Source: Flavobacteriales bacterium UBA1959
GTDB taxonomy: Bacteria > Bacteroidota > Bacteroidia > Flavobacteriales_D > Sanyastnellaceae
Assembly (NCBI GenBank): GCA_002336085.1
Contig: DDEH01000057.1
Coordinates: 1 to 27,923, forward strand
Length of the DNA stretch: 27,923 bases
Direction of reading: 5' to 3'
Below are positions 1 to 7,765 of the stretch, piece after piece. The translations under genes were made by a program, and so were the position numbers. Position 1 is the first letter of the stretch; every line of letters begins with the position of its first letter. Below the pieces are notes generated by a model. It was not told the DNA's origin. It saw only the letters and a program-made list of their open reading frames with translations, and ran no database searches.

Positions 1-249
1 GGTTATGACTGTTCGGGCAACTGTTTGAACGATACGGACCAGGACGGCATATGCGACGAGTTTGAAGTTGGTGGTTGCGCGGACACAGAGGCATTGAATT
101 ACCAACCGCTGGTTACCGAAGCCACTGATACTTGCTTGTATCCGGAGGATTTTGGATCTGATTGCGTGTATGACTTTACCAACGATGGCTTCGTCGGGAC
201 TGCAGATTTGCTCTTATTTTTAGGAGCCTTGGGGTCGGTATGTGACTGA
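1..249 (+). CDS. C-terminal end of a secreted Ca-binding surface protein (5' end outside window)
   Basis: Frame 1 is open from the first base to a TGA at 247-249, so the gene starts upstream of the window; an internal ATG at 25 is not the likely start. The 82 visible residues hold a cysteine- and aspartate-rich module (YDCSGNC, then DTDQDGICDEFEVGGC, then a pair of Cys) of the kind tandemly repeated in very large surface proteins of marine Flavobacteriales. The last 30 residues contain DFTNDGFVGTADLLLFLGALG, which resembles a single dockerin/EF-hand-like Ca loop and is often the terminal element of such proteins; a role in T9SS sorting or cell-surface retention is inference. The function of the missing N-terminal part is unknown. 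It is separated from parE by 88 bp, with no obvious terminator hairpin in the gap. Confidence 0.75.
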   Translation, partial: GYDCSGNCLNDTDQDGICDEFEVGGCADTEALNYQPLVTEATDTCLYPEDFGSDCVYDFTNDGFVGTADLLLFLGALGSVCD

Positions 250-323
250 TGAGATTCTAATTGACCTATTAATTTGTGGATAAAACTCCGCTTTTGTGAT
301 GCGCTTGCTTTGTCTGTAGGGCC

Positions 324-331
324 TAATTTTG
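324..331 (+). promoter_or_regulatory. Possible Bacteroidota-type -7 box upstream of parE
   Basis: TAATTTTG is an exact match to the Bacteroidota -7 consensus TAnnTTTG. A TTG at 305-307 could serve as the -33 element, although the 16-bp spacing is a little short. If the box is used, transcription would begin almost at the parE ATG (338), giving a near-leaderless mRNA. The match is short and could be chance in this AT-rich 88-bp gap. Confidence 0.25.
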
Positions 332-337
332 CTAGTC

Positions 338-2188
338 ATGGCGAATACAGCACAGTCAACGTACACAGAAGATAATATTCGCTCGCTTGATTGGAAAGAG
401 CATATTCGGATGCGTCCGGGTATGTACATTGGAAAATTGGGCGATGGGCAGTCCGCGGATGATGGCATATATGTGCTTTTGAAGGAGATTGTCGACAACT
501 GCATTGACGAGCATGCGATGGGCTTTGGAAAGTCCGTTCGCATCAACATCAAAGACGGCGTGGTCAAAGTCCGGGATTTTGGTAGAGGCATACCCTTGGG
601 AAAAGTGGTGGATGTTGTTTCGAAAATCAATACGGGAGGAAAATATGACTCTCGGGCATTCAAAAAGTCTGTTGGATTGAATGGAGTTGGTGCAAAGGCT
701 GTGAATGCTCTCTCAATAGATTTTATAGTCGAAAGCTTTCGGGAGGGCGAGGTCAAACGAGCGGTTTTTAATCGCGGCGAGCTCATTGAAAATCAAGAGG
801 TTCAGGCATCGGATGAACGCAATGGCACATTGATTTCGTTTTGTCCTGATCCTGAGGTCTTCAAGTCTTTCGCTTACAGGATGGAACACGTTGAGCGTTT
901 GCTTTGGAATTATGCATATCTCAACATATCGTTGGCATTGTACTTGAATGGAGAAAAGTTCAAAAGTGACAATGGACTAAAAGATTTGCTTGAGAATGAT
1001 CGAGATAGCACGCCTCGCTATCCAATTATCCATTTGGTTGGTGAGGATATTGAGGTGGCTGTGGCGCATACCGATGCATACGGCGAAGACTACCAGTGTT
1101 TTGTGAATGGACAATTCACTCCACAGGGAGGTACCCATCAATCTGCATTTCGGGAAGCATATGTGCGCGTTGTTCGTGACTTCTTTGGCAAGGATTACGA
1201 TGCATCAGATATTCGAGGGGGCATATTAGCGGCATTCGCCGTGAAGGTTGAAGAGCCCGTTTTTGAGAGCCAGACCAAGACCAAGTTAGGATCGGCAGAG
1301 ATGGGGCCGGGTCAGCCGACACTGAAGAGCTTTGTTTATGATTTTCTCAAAAGAGAGTTGGACAACTACTTGCACCGCAACCCGGAATCTGCGCAATTGT
1401 TGCACGCTAGAATTGTTCAAAGTGAGCGAGAACGAAAAGATTTAGCAGGAATAAAGAAATTGGCTCGAGAGCGGGCCAAGAAATCCAGTGTCCATAACAA
1501 AAAGTTGCGCGACTGCCGCTTGCATCTAGGAGACAAGAAAGATCGAAATCAAGAATCTACGCTATTCATAACGGAGGGAGATTCGGCATCAGGTTCGATC
1601 ACAAAAGCCCGAGATGTTCAGACCCAAGCAGTATTCAGTTTGAAAGGTAAACCTCTCAATTGCTATGGATTGACTAAAAAGGTGGTCTATGAGAATGAGG
1701 AATTCAATTTGTTGCAGGCGGCATTGAATATCGAAGACGGATTGGATAATTTGCGTTACAACAATGTTGTCATCGCTACAGATGCCGACGTGGATGGCAT
1801 GCACATACGGCTGTTGCTCATCACTTTTTTCCTCCAGTTCTTCCCTGATTTGGTGAAGCGTGGTCACCTGTATGTATTGCAGACCCCTTTGTTTAGGGTG
1901 CGTAACAAAAAGGAAACCAAGTATTGTTACAGCGAGAGAGAGAAGCACGCTGCCCTTCAACACTTAGGGGCAAAATCTGAAATCACACGATTTAAGGGAT
2001 TGGGTGAAATTAGTCCAGATGAATTTCGATTCTTCATTGGTGATGACATTCGATTGGATCCCGTCGTGATCGGAAAGGAAAGTAGCATCAAAGAAATGAT
2101 GACGTTTTTCATGGGCAAAAACACGCCAGATCGCCAAAATTTCATCATCGAAAACCTCAGGGTTGAAAAAGACTTGGTTGAGAAATGA
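338..2188 (+). CDS. parE: DNA topoisomerase IV subunit B (ParE)
   Basis: ATPase subunit of the type IIA topoisomerase that decatenates daughter chromosomes; it acts as a heterotetramer with ParC, encoded next. The 616-residue product has the GHKL ATPase signature (EIVDNCIDE with catalytic E50 and N54, DFGRGIP at 80-85, GLNGVGAKAVN near 113-123), the transducer lysine motif QTKTKLG (312-318), and a TOPRIM domain with EGDSASG (E413) and TDADVDG (481-487). Length and the compact C-terminus without a gyrase-type insertion favour ParE over GyrB. I chose the ATG at 338; a TTG at 329 would add three residues. The stop overlaps the parC start by 4 bp (ATGA), implying translational coupling. Confidence 0.95.
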   Translation: MANTAQSTYTEDNIRSLDWKEHIRMRPGMYIGKLGDGQSADDGIYVLLKEIVDNCIDEHAMGFGKSVRINIKDGVVKVRDFGRGIPLGKVVDVVSKINTGGKYDSRAFKKSVGLNGVGAKAVNALSIDFIVESFREGEVKRAVFNRGELIENQEVQASDERNGTLISFCPDPEVFKSFAYRMEHVERLLWNYAYLNISLALYLNGEKFKSDNGLKDLLENDRDSTPRYPIIHLVGEDIEVAVAHTDAYGEDYQCFVNGQFTPQGGTHQSAFREAYVRVVRDFFGKDYDASDIRGGILAAFAVKVEEPVFESQTKTKLGSAEMGPGQPTLKSFVYDFLKRELDNYLHRNPESAQLLHARIVQSERERKDLAGIKKLARERAKKSSVHNKKLRDCRLHLGDKKDRNQESTLFITEGDSASGSITKARDVQTQAVFSLKGKPLNCYGLTKKVVYENEEFNLLQAALNIEDGLDNLRYNNVVIATDADVDGMHIRLLLITFFLQFFPDLVKRGHLYVLQTPLFRVRNKKETKYCYSEREKHAALQHLGAKSEITRFKGLGEISPDEFRFFIGDDIRLDPVVIGKESSIKEMMTFFMGKNTPDRQNFIIENLRVEKDLVEK

Positions 2189-5010
2189 GCGAAGAAACAC
2201 AAGACCCAAAAGACGAATTGAATCAGCAGCAACGAGATACTGATTCTATCCAAGACGAGACTTCAGGAAATACTCAAGGCACGGACGATGTGCCGGGAGA
2301 TGGAATGGAGCGAGTGATTCAAGTTGCTGGGATGTACAATAATTACTTCCTAGACTACGCCTCTTACGTTATTTTGGAGCGTGCGGTTCCGCACCAAAAT
2401 GACGGATTGAAGCCCGTTCAACGACGAATCCTTCATAGCTTGGATGAGTTGGATGATGGCCGTTTTCACAAGGTTGCCAATGTTATTGGCAATACCATGA
2501 AGTACCATCCGCATGGAGATGCCTCCATTGGCGATGCATTGGTTCAATTGGGTCAGAAGGATCTTCTTCTCGACTGTCAGGGAAACTGGGGCAACATATT
2601 AACAGGTGATCGCGCTGCGGCACCTCGTTATATTGAAGTGCGTTTGAGCAAACTGGGAAAAGAGATTTCGTTCAATGCCAAGACAACGGATTGGCTCCAG
2701 AGCTATGATGGAAGAAACAAAGAGCCTGACGTACTTCCGGTTAAATTTCCATTGCTGCTCGCTTCCGGAGTGGAAGGAATTGCTGTAGGACTAGCGTGCA
2801 AGACGCTGCCACACAATTTCAATGAACTCATAGATGCCAGCATCTGTGCCCTTCAGGGCAAAGGATTCAAACTTTATCCAGATTTTCCTACTGGAGGAAC
2901 AGCAGACGTTGAAGCTTACAACAACGGTCTTCGAGGTGGTAAAGTCCGGGTTCGAGGGAGGATTGAAAAGGTAGACAATAAAACCTTGATCATCCGTGAA
3001 TTGCCTTTCGGAGTAACAACTAGCTCATTGATTGATAGTGTTTTAAAGGCCAATGACAAGGGCAAGATTAAGATCAAAAAAGTTGAGGATAATACGGCAA
3101 ATGAAGTGGAGATTGTGGTTCATTTGGCGAACAATGTGAGTCCTGACAAAATGATTGGAGCGCTGTTTGCCTTCACGGATTGCGAAGTGACTATTTCTCC
3201 GAATTCTACTGTCATCTTGAATGACAAGCCGCAATTTTTAGGGGTCACAGATTTGCTTCAGCTCTCTGCAGAGCGGACAAAGTCGCTGCTCAAGTTGGAA
3301 TTGGAGATTGAATTGGTCGAGTTGCAAGAAAAGTGGCATTTCTCGTCGTTGGAGAAAATTTTCATTGAAAATCGGATCTACAGGGACATCGAGGAATGCG
3401 AGACTTGGGAAGAAATATTGGAAGCCATTCATGCCGGTCTTAAGCCTTACACAAAGCACTTGCTTCGCCAAGTGACAGATGATGATGTGACCCGGTTGAC
3501 TGAAATTCGAATCAAGAGAATTTCCAAATTTGATGCGTTCAAAGCGGACCGTGTGATTGAAGGTTTGGAAGGGGATATAGAGCAGGTCAAGTATTATTTG
3601 GAAAACCTGACAAACTATGCCGTGGACTGGTTCAAAATGCTCAAAAAGAAATACGGCAAAGGCCGTGAGCGGAAAACAGAATTAAGATCTTTTGAATCGA
3701 TCACACGTGCGGATGTAGCGGTAGCGAATGCCAAACTTTTTGTGCAGATGCAAGAAGGTTTTGTTGGCACGGGTATGAAACGTGGAGAAGGAGAGCTTTT
3801 GTGCGAATGCAGCGACATTGACGACATCATTGTCATCCGAATGGATGGTGTGATGAAGATTAGTAAAGTCAGTCAGAAGGCGTTCTTTGGAAAAGACCTG
3901 CTTCACGTAGGAATTTGGAAACGGGGAGATGATAGAACGGTTTACAATTGCATCTATTTGGATGGATCTTCCGGAAGGAGCATGATCAAACGTTTCAATG
4001 TTCCTGCGATTACTCGCGACCGTGAGTACAACCTTACCAAAGGCACTGCCAATTCCCGTATCCTCTATTTAACGGCCAATCCTAACGGAGAAGCTGAATC
4101 GGTAAACATCACGCTTCGAGCGGCAGCCCGATTGAAGAAGTTAAAGCTTTCTGCATCTTTCTCAGAAATTGCGATTCGTGGCCGAGGAGCAGGAGGAAAC
4201 TTGTTGTCCAAGCACGCGATTCGCAAAATTGAATTGGGTGAGGAGGGGGTGTCAACCCTTGGAGCAATGCGTGTGTGGTACGATGAAACGGTACGCACAT
4301 TGAACGCCGACGGACGAGGCCGGCTTCTCGGAGAGTTTAGGGCTGATGATCGTATAGTGGTCTTCAACTCCAAGGGAGAATACTTGCAGACGGGTTTTGA
4401 ATTGAGTACTCGTTTTGATGACAAAATGATTCATTTGGAGAAGTGGCATCCAAAGCGCCCAGTTACGGTCGTTTATTATGAAGGGGAGAAAGAAGATTGG
4501 TATGTGAAACGATTCCTCCCGGAATTGACACAAAAGCCGTTTTCATTTATAGGCGACCATGAACAATCCCGATTGGGAATAGTGACGACGGAACATCATC
4601 CCAAGGTTCGGATTCGCTTCAACCGCAGGTTTAAGGAAACGCGAGATCGTGACGATGAACTGATTGAGGCGTCAGATTTCATCTCGGTGAAGGGAGGGAA
4701 GGCTCTCGGAAATAGGCTGAGTACGCTGCCCGTTACAGAGGTTATATTGGATCCTAAGGATGAAAAGCGTGAAGCTGAGGCTCAAAACCAATGGCTAAAA
4801 TCTATTGGCGAGGAAACGATGAGAGTACAAACTGATTCTGTCCCTCTGGTCGCCTCCCGCGAAAAAACAGATGTGATTGACCAAGAACTGAATGAGAAGT
4901 CGAATGAGCTGGAAGCTTCTTCTCAAACTAGTCTGGCAACAAAGAAATCTGCGGAGTCGGCAGATGAATCGGGAGGAGAGGATGACACTGCTCAACCAAC
5001 ATTATTCTAG
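2185..5010 (+). CDS. parC: DNA topoisomerase IV subunit A (ParC)
   Basis: DNA-cleaving subunit of topoisomerase IV. The 941-residue protein shows the winged-helix breakage-reunion domain starting near residue 42 (YNNYFLDYASYVILERAVP), the quinolone-resistance region with KYHPHGDASIGDAL (107-119), and catalytic Tyr149 in APRYIEVRLS, which forms the transient 5'-phosphotyrosyl link. A tower/coiled-coil region follows (about 360-500), then a beta-pinwheel-like C-terminal region. The first 40 residues are acidic, Gln/Asp-rich and probably disordered. The last 80 or so are also charged and low in complexity, so the protein is longer than a typical enterobacterial ParC (about 750) but normal for Bacteroidota, where parC products approach 900 residues. 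The start is fixed by the ATGA overlap with parE. Confidence 0.94.
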   Translation: MSEETQDPKDELNQQQRDTDSIQDETSGNTQGTDDVPGDGMERVIQVAGMYNNYFLDYASYVILERAVPHQNDGLKPVQRRILHSLDELDDGRFHKVANVIGNTMKYHPHGDASIGDALVQLGQKDLLLDCQGNWGNILTGDRAAAPRYIEVRLSKLGKEISFNAKTTDWLQSYDGRNKEPDVLPVKFPLLLASGVEGIAVGLACKTLPHNFNELIDASICALQGKGFKLYPDFPTGGTADVEAYNNGLRGGKVRVRGRIEKVDNKTLIIRELPFGVTTSSLIDSVLKANDKGKIKIKKVEDNTANEVEIVVHLANNVSPDKMIGALFAFTDCEVTISPNSTVILNDKPQFLGVTDLLQLSAERTKSLLKLELEIELVELQEKWHFSSLEKIFIENRIYRDIEECETWEEILEAIHAGLKPYTKHLLRQVTDDDVTRLTEIRIKRISKFDAFKADRVIEGLEGDIEQVKYYLENLTNYAVDWFKMLKKKYGKGRERKTELRSFESITRADVAVANAKLFVQMQEGFVGTGMKRGEGELLCECSDIDDIIVIRMDGVMKISKVSQKAFFGKDLLHVGIWKRGDDRTVYNCIYLDGSSGRSMIKRFNVPAITRDREYNLTKGTANSRILYLTANPNGEAESVNITLRAAARLKKLKLSASFSEIAIRGRGAGGNLLSKHAIRKIELGEEGVSTLGAMRVWYDETVRTLNADGRGRLLGEFRADDRIVVFNSKGEYLQTGFELSTRFDDKMIHLEKWHPKRPVTVVYYEGEKEDWYVKRFLPELTQKPFSFIGDHEQSRLGIVTTEHHPKVRIRFNRRFKETRDRDDELIEASDFISVKGGKALGNRLSTLPVTEVILDPKDEKREAEAQNQWLKSIGEETMRVQTDSVPLVASREKTDVIDQELNEKSNELEASSQTSLATKKSAESADESGGEDDTAQPTLF

Positions 5011-5016
5011 TCGAAC

Positions 5017-6438
5017 ATGAGAAATTTAATGTTCCTTCTGTTATTGTGTGCGACCGCAGGTTGTAACAATCCCTCGGCCAATCAGCCTACAGCTATTGCG
5101 CAACAACTGGGAAGCGGTGAGACAGGCGATGAGCTTTCACATCCTGAATGGTCCAAAAATGCGACCATCTACGAACTTAACGTACGCCAGCATTCTGCGG
5201 AAGGGACGTTCGAAGCTGTCACATTAGATTTGCCACGAATCAAATCGTTGGGAGCAGATATTGTTTGGCTTATGCCTATTCATCCCATTGGAGTCGTGAA
5301 CCGAAAAGGCGGAGAGAATGCAAGTAATTTCTTAGCTGAACCGGGCTCTGGAAGCTTAGGGAGTCCTTACAGCGTAAAGGATTATTATGGAATCAATCCC
5401 AATTTTGGAACGGCTGAAGACCTGCATGAACTCATAGATGTTGCGCATGGATTGGGTATGAAAGTTATTTTTGATTGGGTGGCGAATCATACGGCATTTG
5501 ATAGCGACTGGACGGAAAACCACATCGAATATTTTTTGCTAGACGATGCAGGAAACTTGCAGCCCCCCACAGGAACAGATTGGTGGGATGTGACTCAATT
5601 GGATTGGGAAAATGGAGTTCGTTCTGGACTGTATGATGCCATGGCTGATGCCATGGAGTATTGGGTAAGGGCTTTTGGGGTTGATGGTTATCGTTGCGAC
5701 GTAGCAGGCAAAGTTCCCACTGATTTTTGGGACAAAGTCCGACGTCAGCTTGAAGGATTGAATCCCGATATTTTCATGCTGGCGGAGGCTGAAGTGCCTG
5801 AACACCATGCGCGTGCTTATGATATGTCTTACGCATGGGAAATGCACAGTATTATGAACGAAGTCGGTGCCGGCCATATGTCGGTAGATTCAATTCGAAA
5901 TGCTGTGCCTCGTCAACTCGCCCGATTCGGAGAAGATGCCTATCGCATGATGTTTGTCACAAACCACGATGAAAACTCATGGAATGGAACGATTGTGGAA
6001 CGTATGGGTGCGAATGGTGATGCCATGGCTGTTTTAGCGGGTACTCTCATGGGAATGCCTCTGGTTTATTCCGGACAGGAGTCGGGCTCCATAAAAAGAT
6101 TGCGGTTTTTTGAAAAGGATACCGTTCAATGGGATGGGTATTCAAAAAATGATCTGTACAAGACCATTTTTAAATTGCATCACGATGAGGAGGCTTTGTG
6201 GAACGGTGCATATGGTGCTCAACCAATTTTTATCGAAGTGGATTCTGAGCAGGCATTGGCATGGAAACGAAGCAAGAATGAGAGCAGCGTGGCTGTAGCA
6301 GTGAATCTAAGCGATGCTTCACTCTCATTTGATATGGGATTGAACTCGAACTGGACCTCAGCTTGGGGAGAATCGGCACCAGGCGCCCAAGTCATAATAC
6401 CTGCCCACTCTGCATCCATCTGGGTGAAAACCAAATGA
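5017..6438 (+). CDS. GH13 alpha-amylase-family lipoprotein
   Basis: Predicted exported glycoside hydrolase acting on alpha-glucans. The N-terminus is a lipoprotein signal (hydrophobic LMFLLLLCATAG followed by Cys16). No acidic surface-export motif directly follows the cysteine, so a periplasmic location is likelier than surface display (inference). The catalytic GH13 barrel is complete: region I DWVANH (153-158), region II GYRCDVAG with nucleophile D228, region III MLAEAE with acid/base E257, and region IV TNHDE with D318. PYSVKDYYGINPNFGT (117-132) is a typical GH13 segment. About 75 C-terminal residues form a small beta domain. Exact specificity (alpha-amylase, neopullulanase or maltogenic) cannot be read from the sequence. 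It lies 6 bp after parC and 4 bp before mgsA, an unusual setting, with no susCD genes nearby. Confidence 0.9.
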   Translation: MRNLMFLLLLCATAGCNNPSANQPTAIAQQLGSGETGDELSHPEWSKNATIYELNVRQHSAEGTFEAVTLDLPRIKSLGADIVWLMPIHPIGVVNRKGGENASNFLAEPGSGSLGSPYSVKDYYGINPNFGTAEDLHELIDVAHGLGMKVIFDWVANHTAFDSDWTENHIEYFLLDDAGNLQPPTGTDWWDVTQLDWENGVRSGLYDAMADAMEYWVRAFGVDGYRCDVAGKVPTDFWDKVRRQLEGLNPDIFMLAEAEVPEHHARAYDMSYAWEMHSIMNEVGAGHMSVDSIRNAVPRQLARFGEDAYRMMFVTNHDENSWNGTIVERMGANGDAMAVLAGTLMGMPLVYSGQESGSIKRLRFFEKDTVQWDGYSKNDLYKTIFKLHHDEEALWNGAYGAQPIFIEVDSEQALAWKRSKNESSVAVAVNLSDASLSFDMGLNSNWTSAWGESAPGAQVIIPAHSASIWVKTK

Positions 6439-6442
6439 GACC

Positions 6443-6823
6443 ATGAAGAACGCAACCATTGCATTGATCGCTCATGACGGTAAAAAAGATGAACTCGTCA
6501 AATTTGTAGAACAGAACCATTCGTGGTTCAGTAAATTTAATTTGGTCGGAACAGGAACGACAGGTGGGCGCATAGCGGAGAAGGGAATAGCCATTGAATG
6601 CCTCGCCAGCGGACCACTTGGTGGAGATGCGCAGATTGCTGCTCGAATCACAGAGGGTAACGTGCATGCGATTATTTTTTTTCGCGACCCAATGGGCAAA
6701 CATCCGCATGAGCCTGATATCAACATGTTATTGCGCCAATGCGATGTCCATAACATTCCGCTCGCTACAAATATGGCAACCGCTCAGCTGTTGACGGGCA
6801 ATTTTGCATTTGCAGGTGAGTGA
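6443..6823 (+). CDS. mgsA: Methylglyoxal synthase
   Basis: Cytoplasmic enzyme that converts dihydroxyacetone phosphate to methylglyoxal and inorganic phosphate, a bypass of lower glycolysis used when sugar phosphates accumulate or phosphate is short. The 126-residue product is close to the family length (about 150 in E. coli, shorter in many bacteria). Conserved elements: IALIAHDGKK (6-15, H11/D12), the phosphate-binding GTGTTG (36-41), SGPLGGDAQI with catalytic Asp62, and DPMGKHPHEPDI with His89. The allosteric C-terminal extension of longer homologues is absent. It sits between the GH13 lipoprotein gene and prmC, whose 5' end overlaps it. Co-transcription with an alpha-glucan hydrolase would link sugar influx to methylglyoxal overflow, but that link is inference. 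Confidence 0.95.
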   Translation: MKNATIALIAHDGKKDELVKFVEQNHSWFSKFNLVGTGTTGGRIAEKGIAIECLASGPLGGDAQIAARITEGNVHAIIFFRDPMGKHPHEPDINMLLRQCDVHNIPLATNMATAQLLTGNFAFAGE

Positions 6824-7751
6824 TCTCCATCGTTCGCTGGGAAAATTGATTCCAAGAGGCCAAGGTCCTTGGCCACAGGACAACAGGTCAAAAACTGTCT
6901 CAGATTGGCTAGCTGATAGACTTTCCGACGGAGGGCCGTGCGATCGTGAAGAGGCATCCGTTTCTCATTTGATGCTCGAACGAGTTTCTGGATTGGGACG
7001 TGGTGAGCGAATCAGCGAACGCTGGCATGCTTCGGAGTCTCAGTTGGAAGCCTTGTCCCTTATGGCCGAGCGTTGGAGAGCAAATGAACCTTTGCAACAC
7101 ATTCTGAATGAGGCATTTTTTATGGGACTTTCTCTATGTTCAGATGGGCGTGCACTTATTCCCCGGCCAGAAACGGAGGAGTTGATACACGGTATGTTGG
7201 GTTTGACCTCGAATACCGATACCAAAGGATCCCGATTTCTGGACATTGGTACGGGCTCTGGTTGTATCGCTTTGGCGTGGAATGCACGACGCCCCATGGA
7301 CTGTATTGTTGGTTTGGATGCTTCCGCAGCCGCCTTAGAACAGGCGATTGTTAACTCTGAACGTGTGAACTCTGAAGGGATAACGTGGGAGCATCGCAAT
7401 GTACTAGAAGACCAAGAATCGTGGCCAGATGATGCATTTGATGTGGTGATTTCAAACCCTCCCTACATACCGGTATCTGAAACAAATCAAATGGAGGAGC
7501 GTGTGATTCGCAAGGAACCCAAGGAAGCATTGTTTGTGACGGATGAAGATCCGCTGCTTTTCTACCGTCGAATTGTATTTTTATGCGTTGCTTCGGATTG
7601 GTTGAAATCAGGGGGGTGGTTAGGTTTTGAGTGCCACAAGAATTACGCCCAAGAAGTATGTGCTTTAATGGGAAGTGAGGATTGGCAAAATGTGGAATGC
7701 CGCAGGGACATGCAAGACCACTGGCGCTTTGTATTTGCCCGCAGGCGCTGA
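6816..7751 (+). CDS. prmC: Peptide chain release factor N5-glutamine methyltransferase (PrmC/HemK)
   Basis: S-adenosylmethionine-dependent methylation of the GGQ glutamine of release factors RF1 and RF2. A helical N-terminal substrate domain (about residues 1-95) leads into ALIPRPETEELI (113-124), SAM motif I FLDIGTGSGCIAL (141-153), and the catalytic NPPY at 214-217 inside DVVISNPPYIP. These three elements together are diagnostic. The start is uncertain because the frame has no early ATG: I chose GTG 6816, which overlaps the end of mgsA by 8 bp and gives 311 residues; TTG 6804 or 6810 would add two to four residues. The gene is last in the parE-to-prmC run and converges on the minus-strand protease gene with only 8 bp between them. 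Confidence 0.92.
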   Translation: MSDLHRSLGKLIPRGQGPWPQDNRSKTVSDWLADRLSDGGPCDREEASVSHLMLERVSGLGRGERISERWHASESQLEALSLMAERWRANEPLQHILNEAFFMGLSLCSDGRALIPRPETEELIHGMLGLTSNTDTKGSRFLDIGTGSGCIALAWNARRPMDCIVGLDASAAALEQAIVNSERVNSEGITWEHRNVLEDQESWPDDAFDVVISNPPYIPVSETNQMEERVIRKEPKEALFVTDEDPLLFYRRIVFLCVASDWLKSGGWLGFECHKNYAQEVCALMGSEDWQNVECRRDMQDHWRFVFARRR

Positions 7752-7765
7752 ATCTGCGTTCAGCG
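7746..7765. terminator. Perfect inverted repeat containing both convergent stop codons
   Basis: The arms CGCTGAA (7746-7752) and TTCAGCG (7759-7765) are perfect reverse complements around a 6-base loop. The left arm contains the prmC TGA (7749-7751) and the right arm the TGA of the protease gene read on the minus strand (7760-7762). G-U pairing could extend the RNA stem by two pairs. No T-tract follows on either strand, so it may act as an mRNA 3'-end stabiliser or a weak bidirectional terminator rather than a classical intrinsic terminator. Confidence 0.45.

Noticed and set aside
220..786. 188-codon minus-strand open frame over the parE start
   Set aside because: Antisense to the conserved ParE ATPase domain; the translation shows no family motif and is Ser/Pro/Arg-rich as typical of reverse frames.
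338..5010. gyrB-gyrA instead of parE-parC
   Set aside because: The adjacent, ATGA-coupled order, the short B subunit and the long charged A-subunit tails fit Bacteroidota topoisomerase IV. The assignment still rests on recalled family features.
5636..5657. Short direct repeat (gatgccatggct/gatgccatggag) in the GH13 gene
   Set aside because: It encodes DAMADAMEY in a conserved helix of the enzyme; a chance codon-level repeat, not a DNA element.
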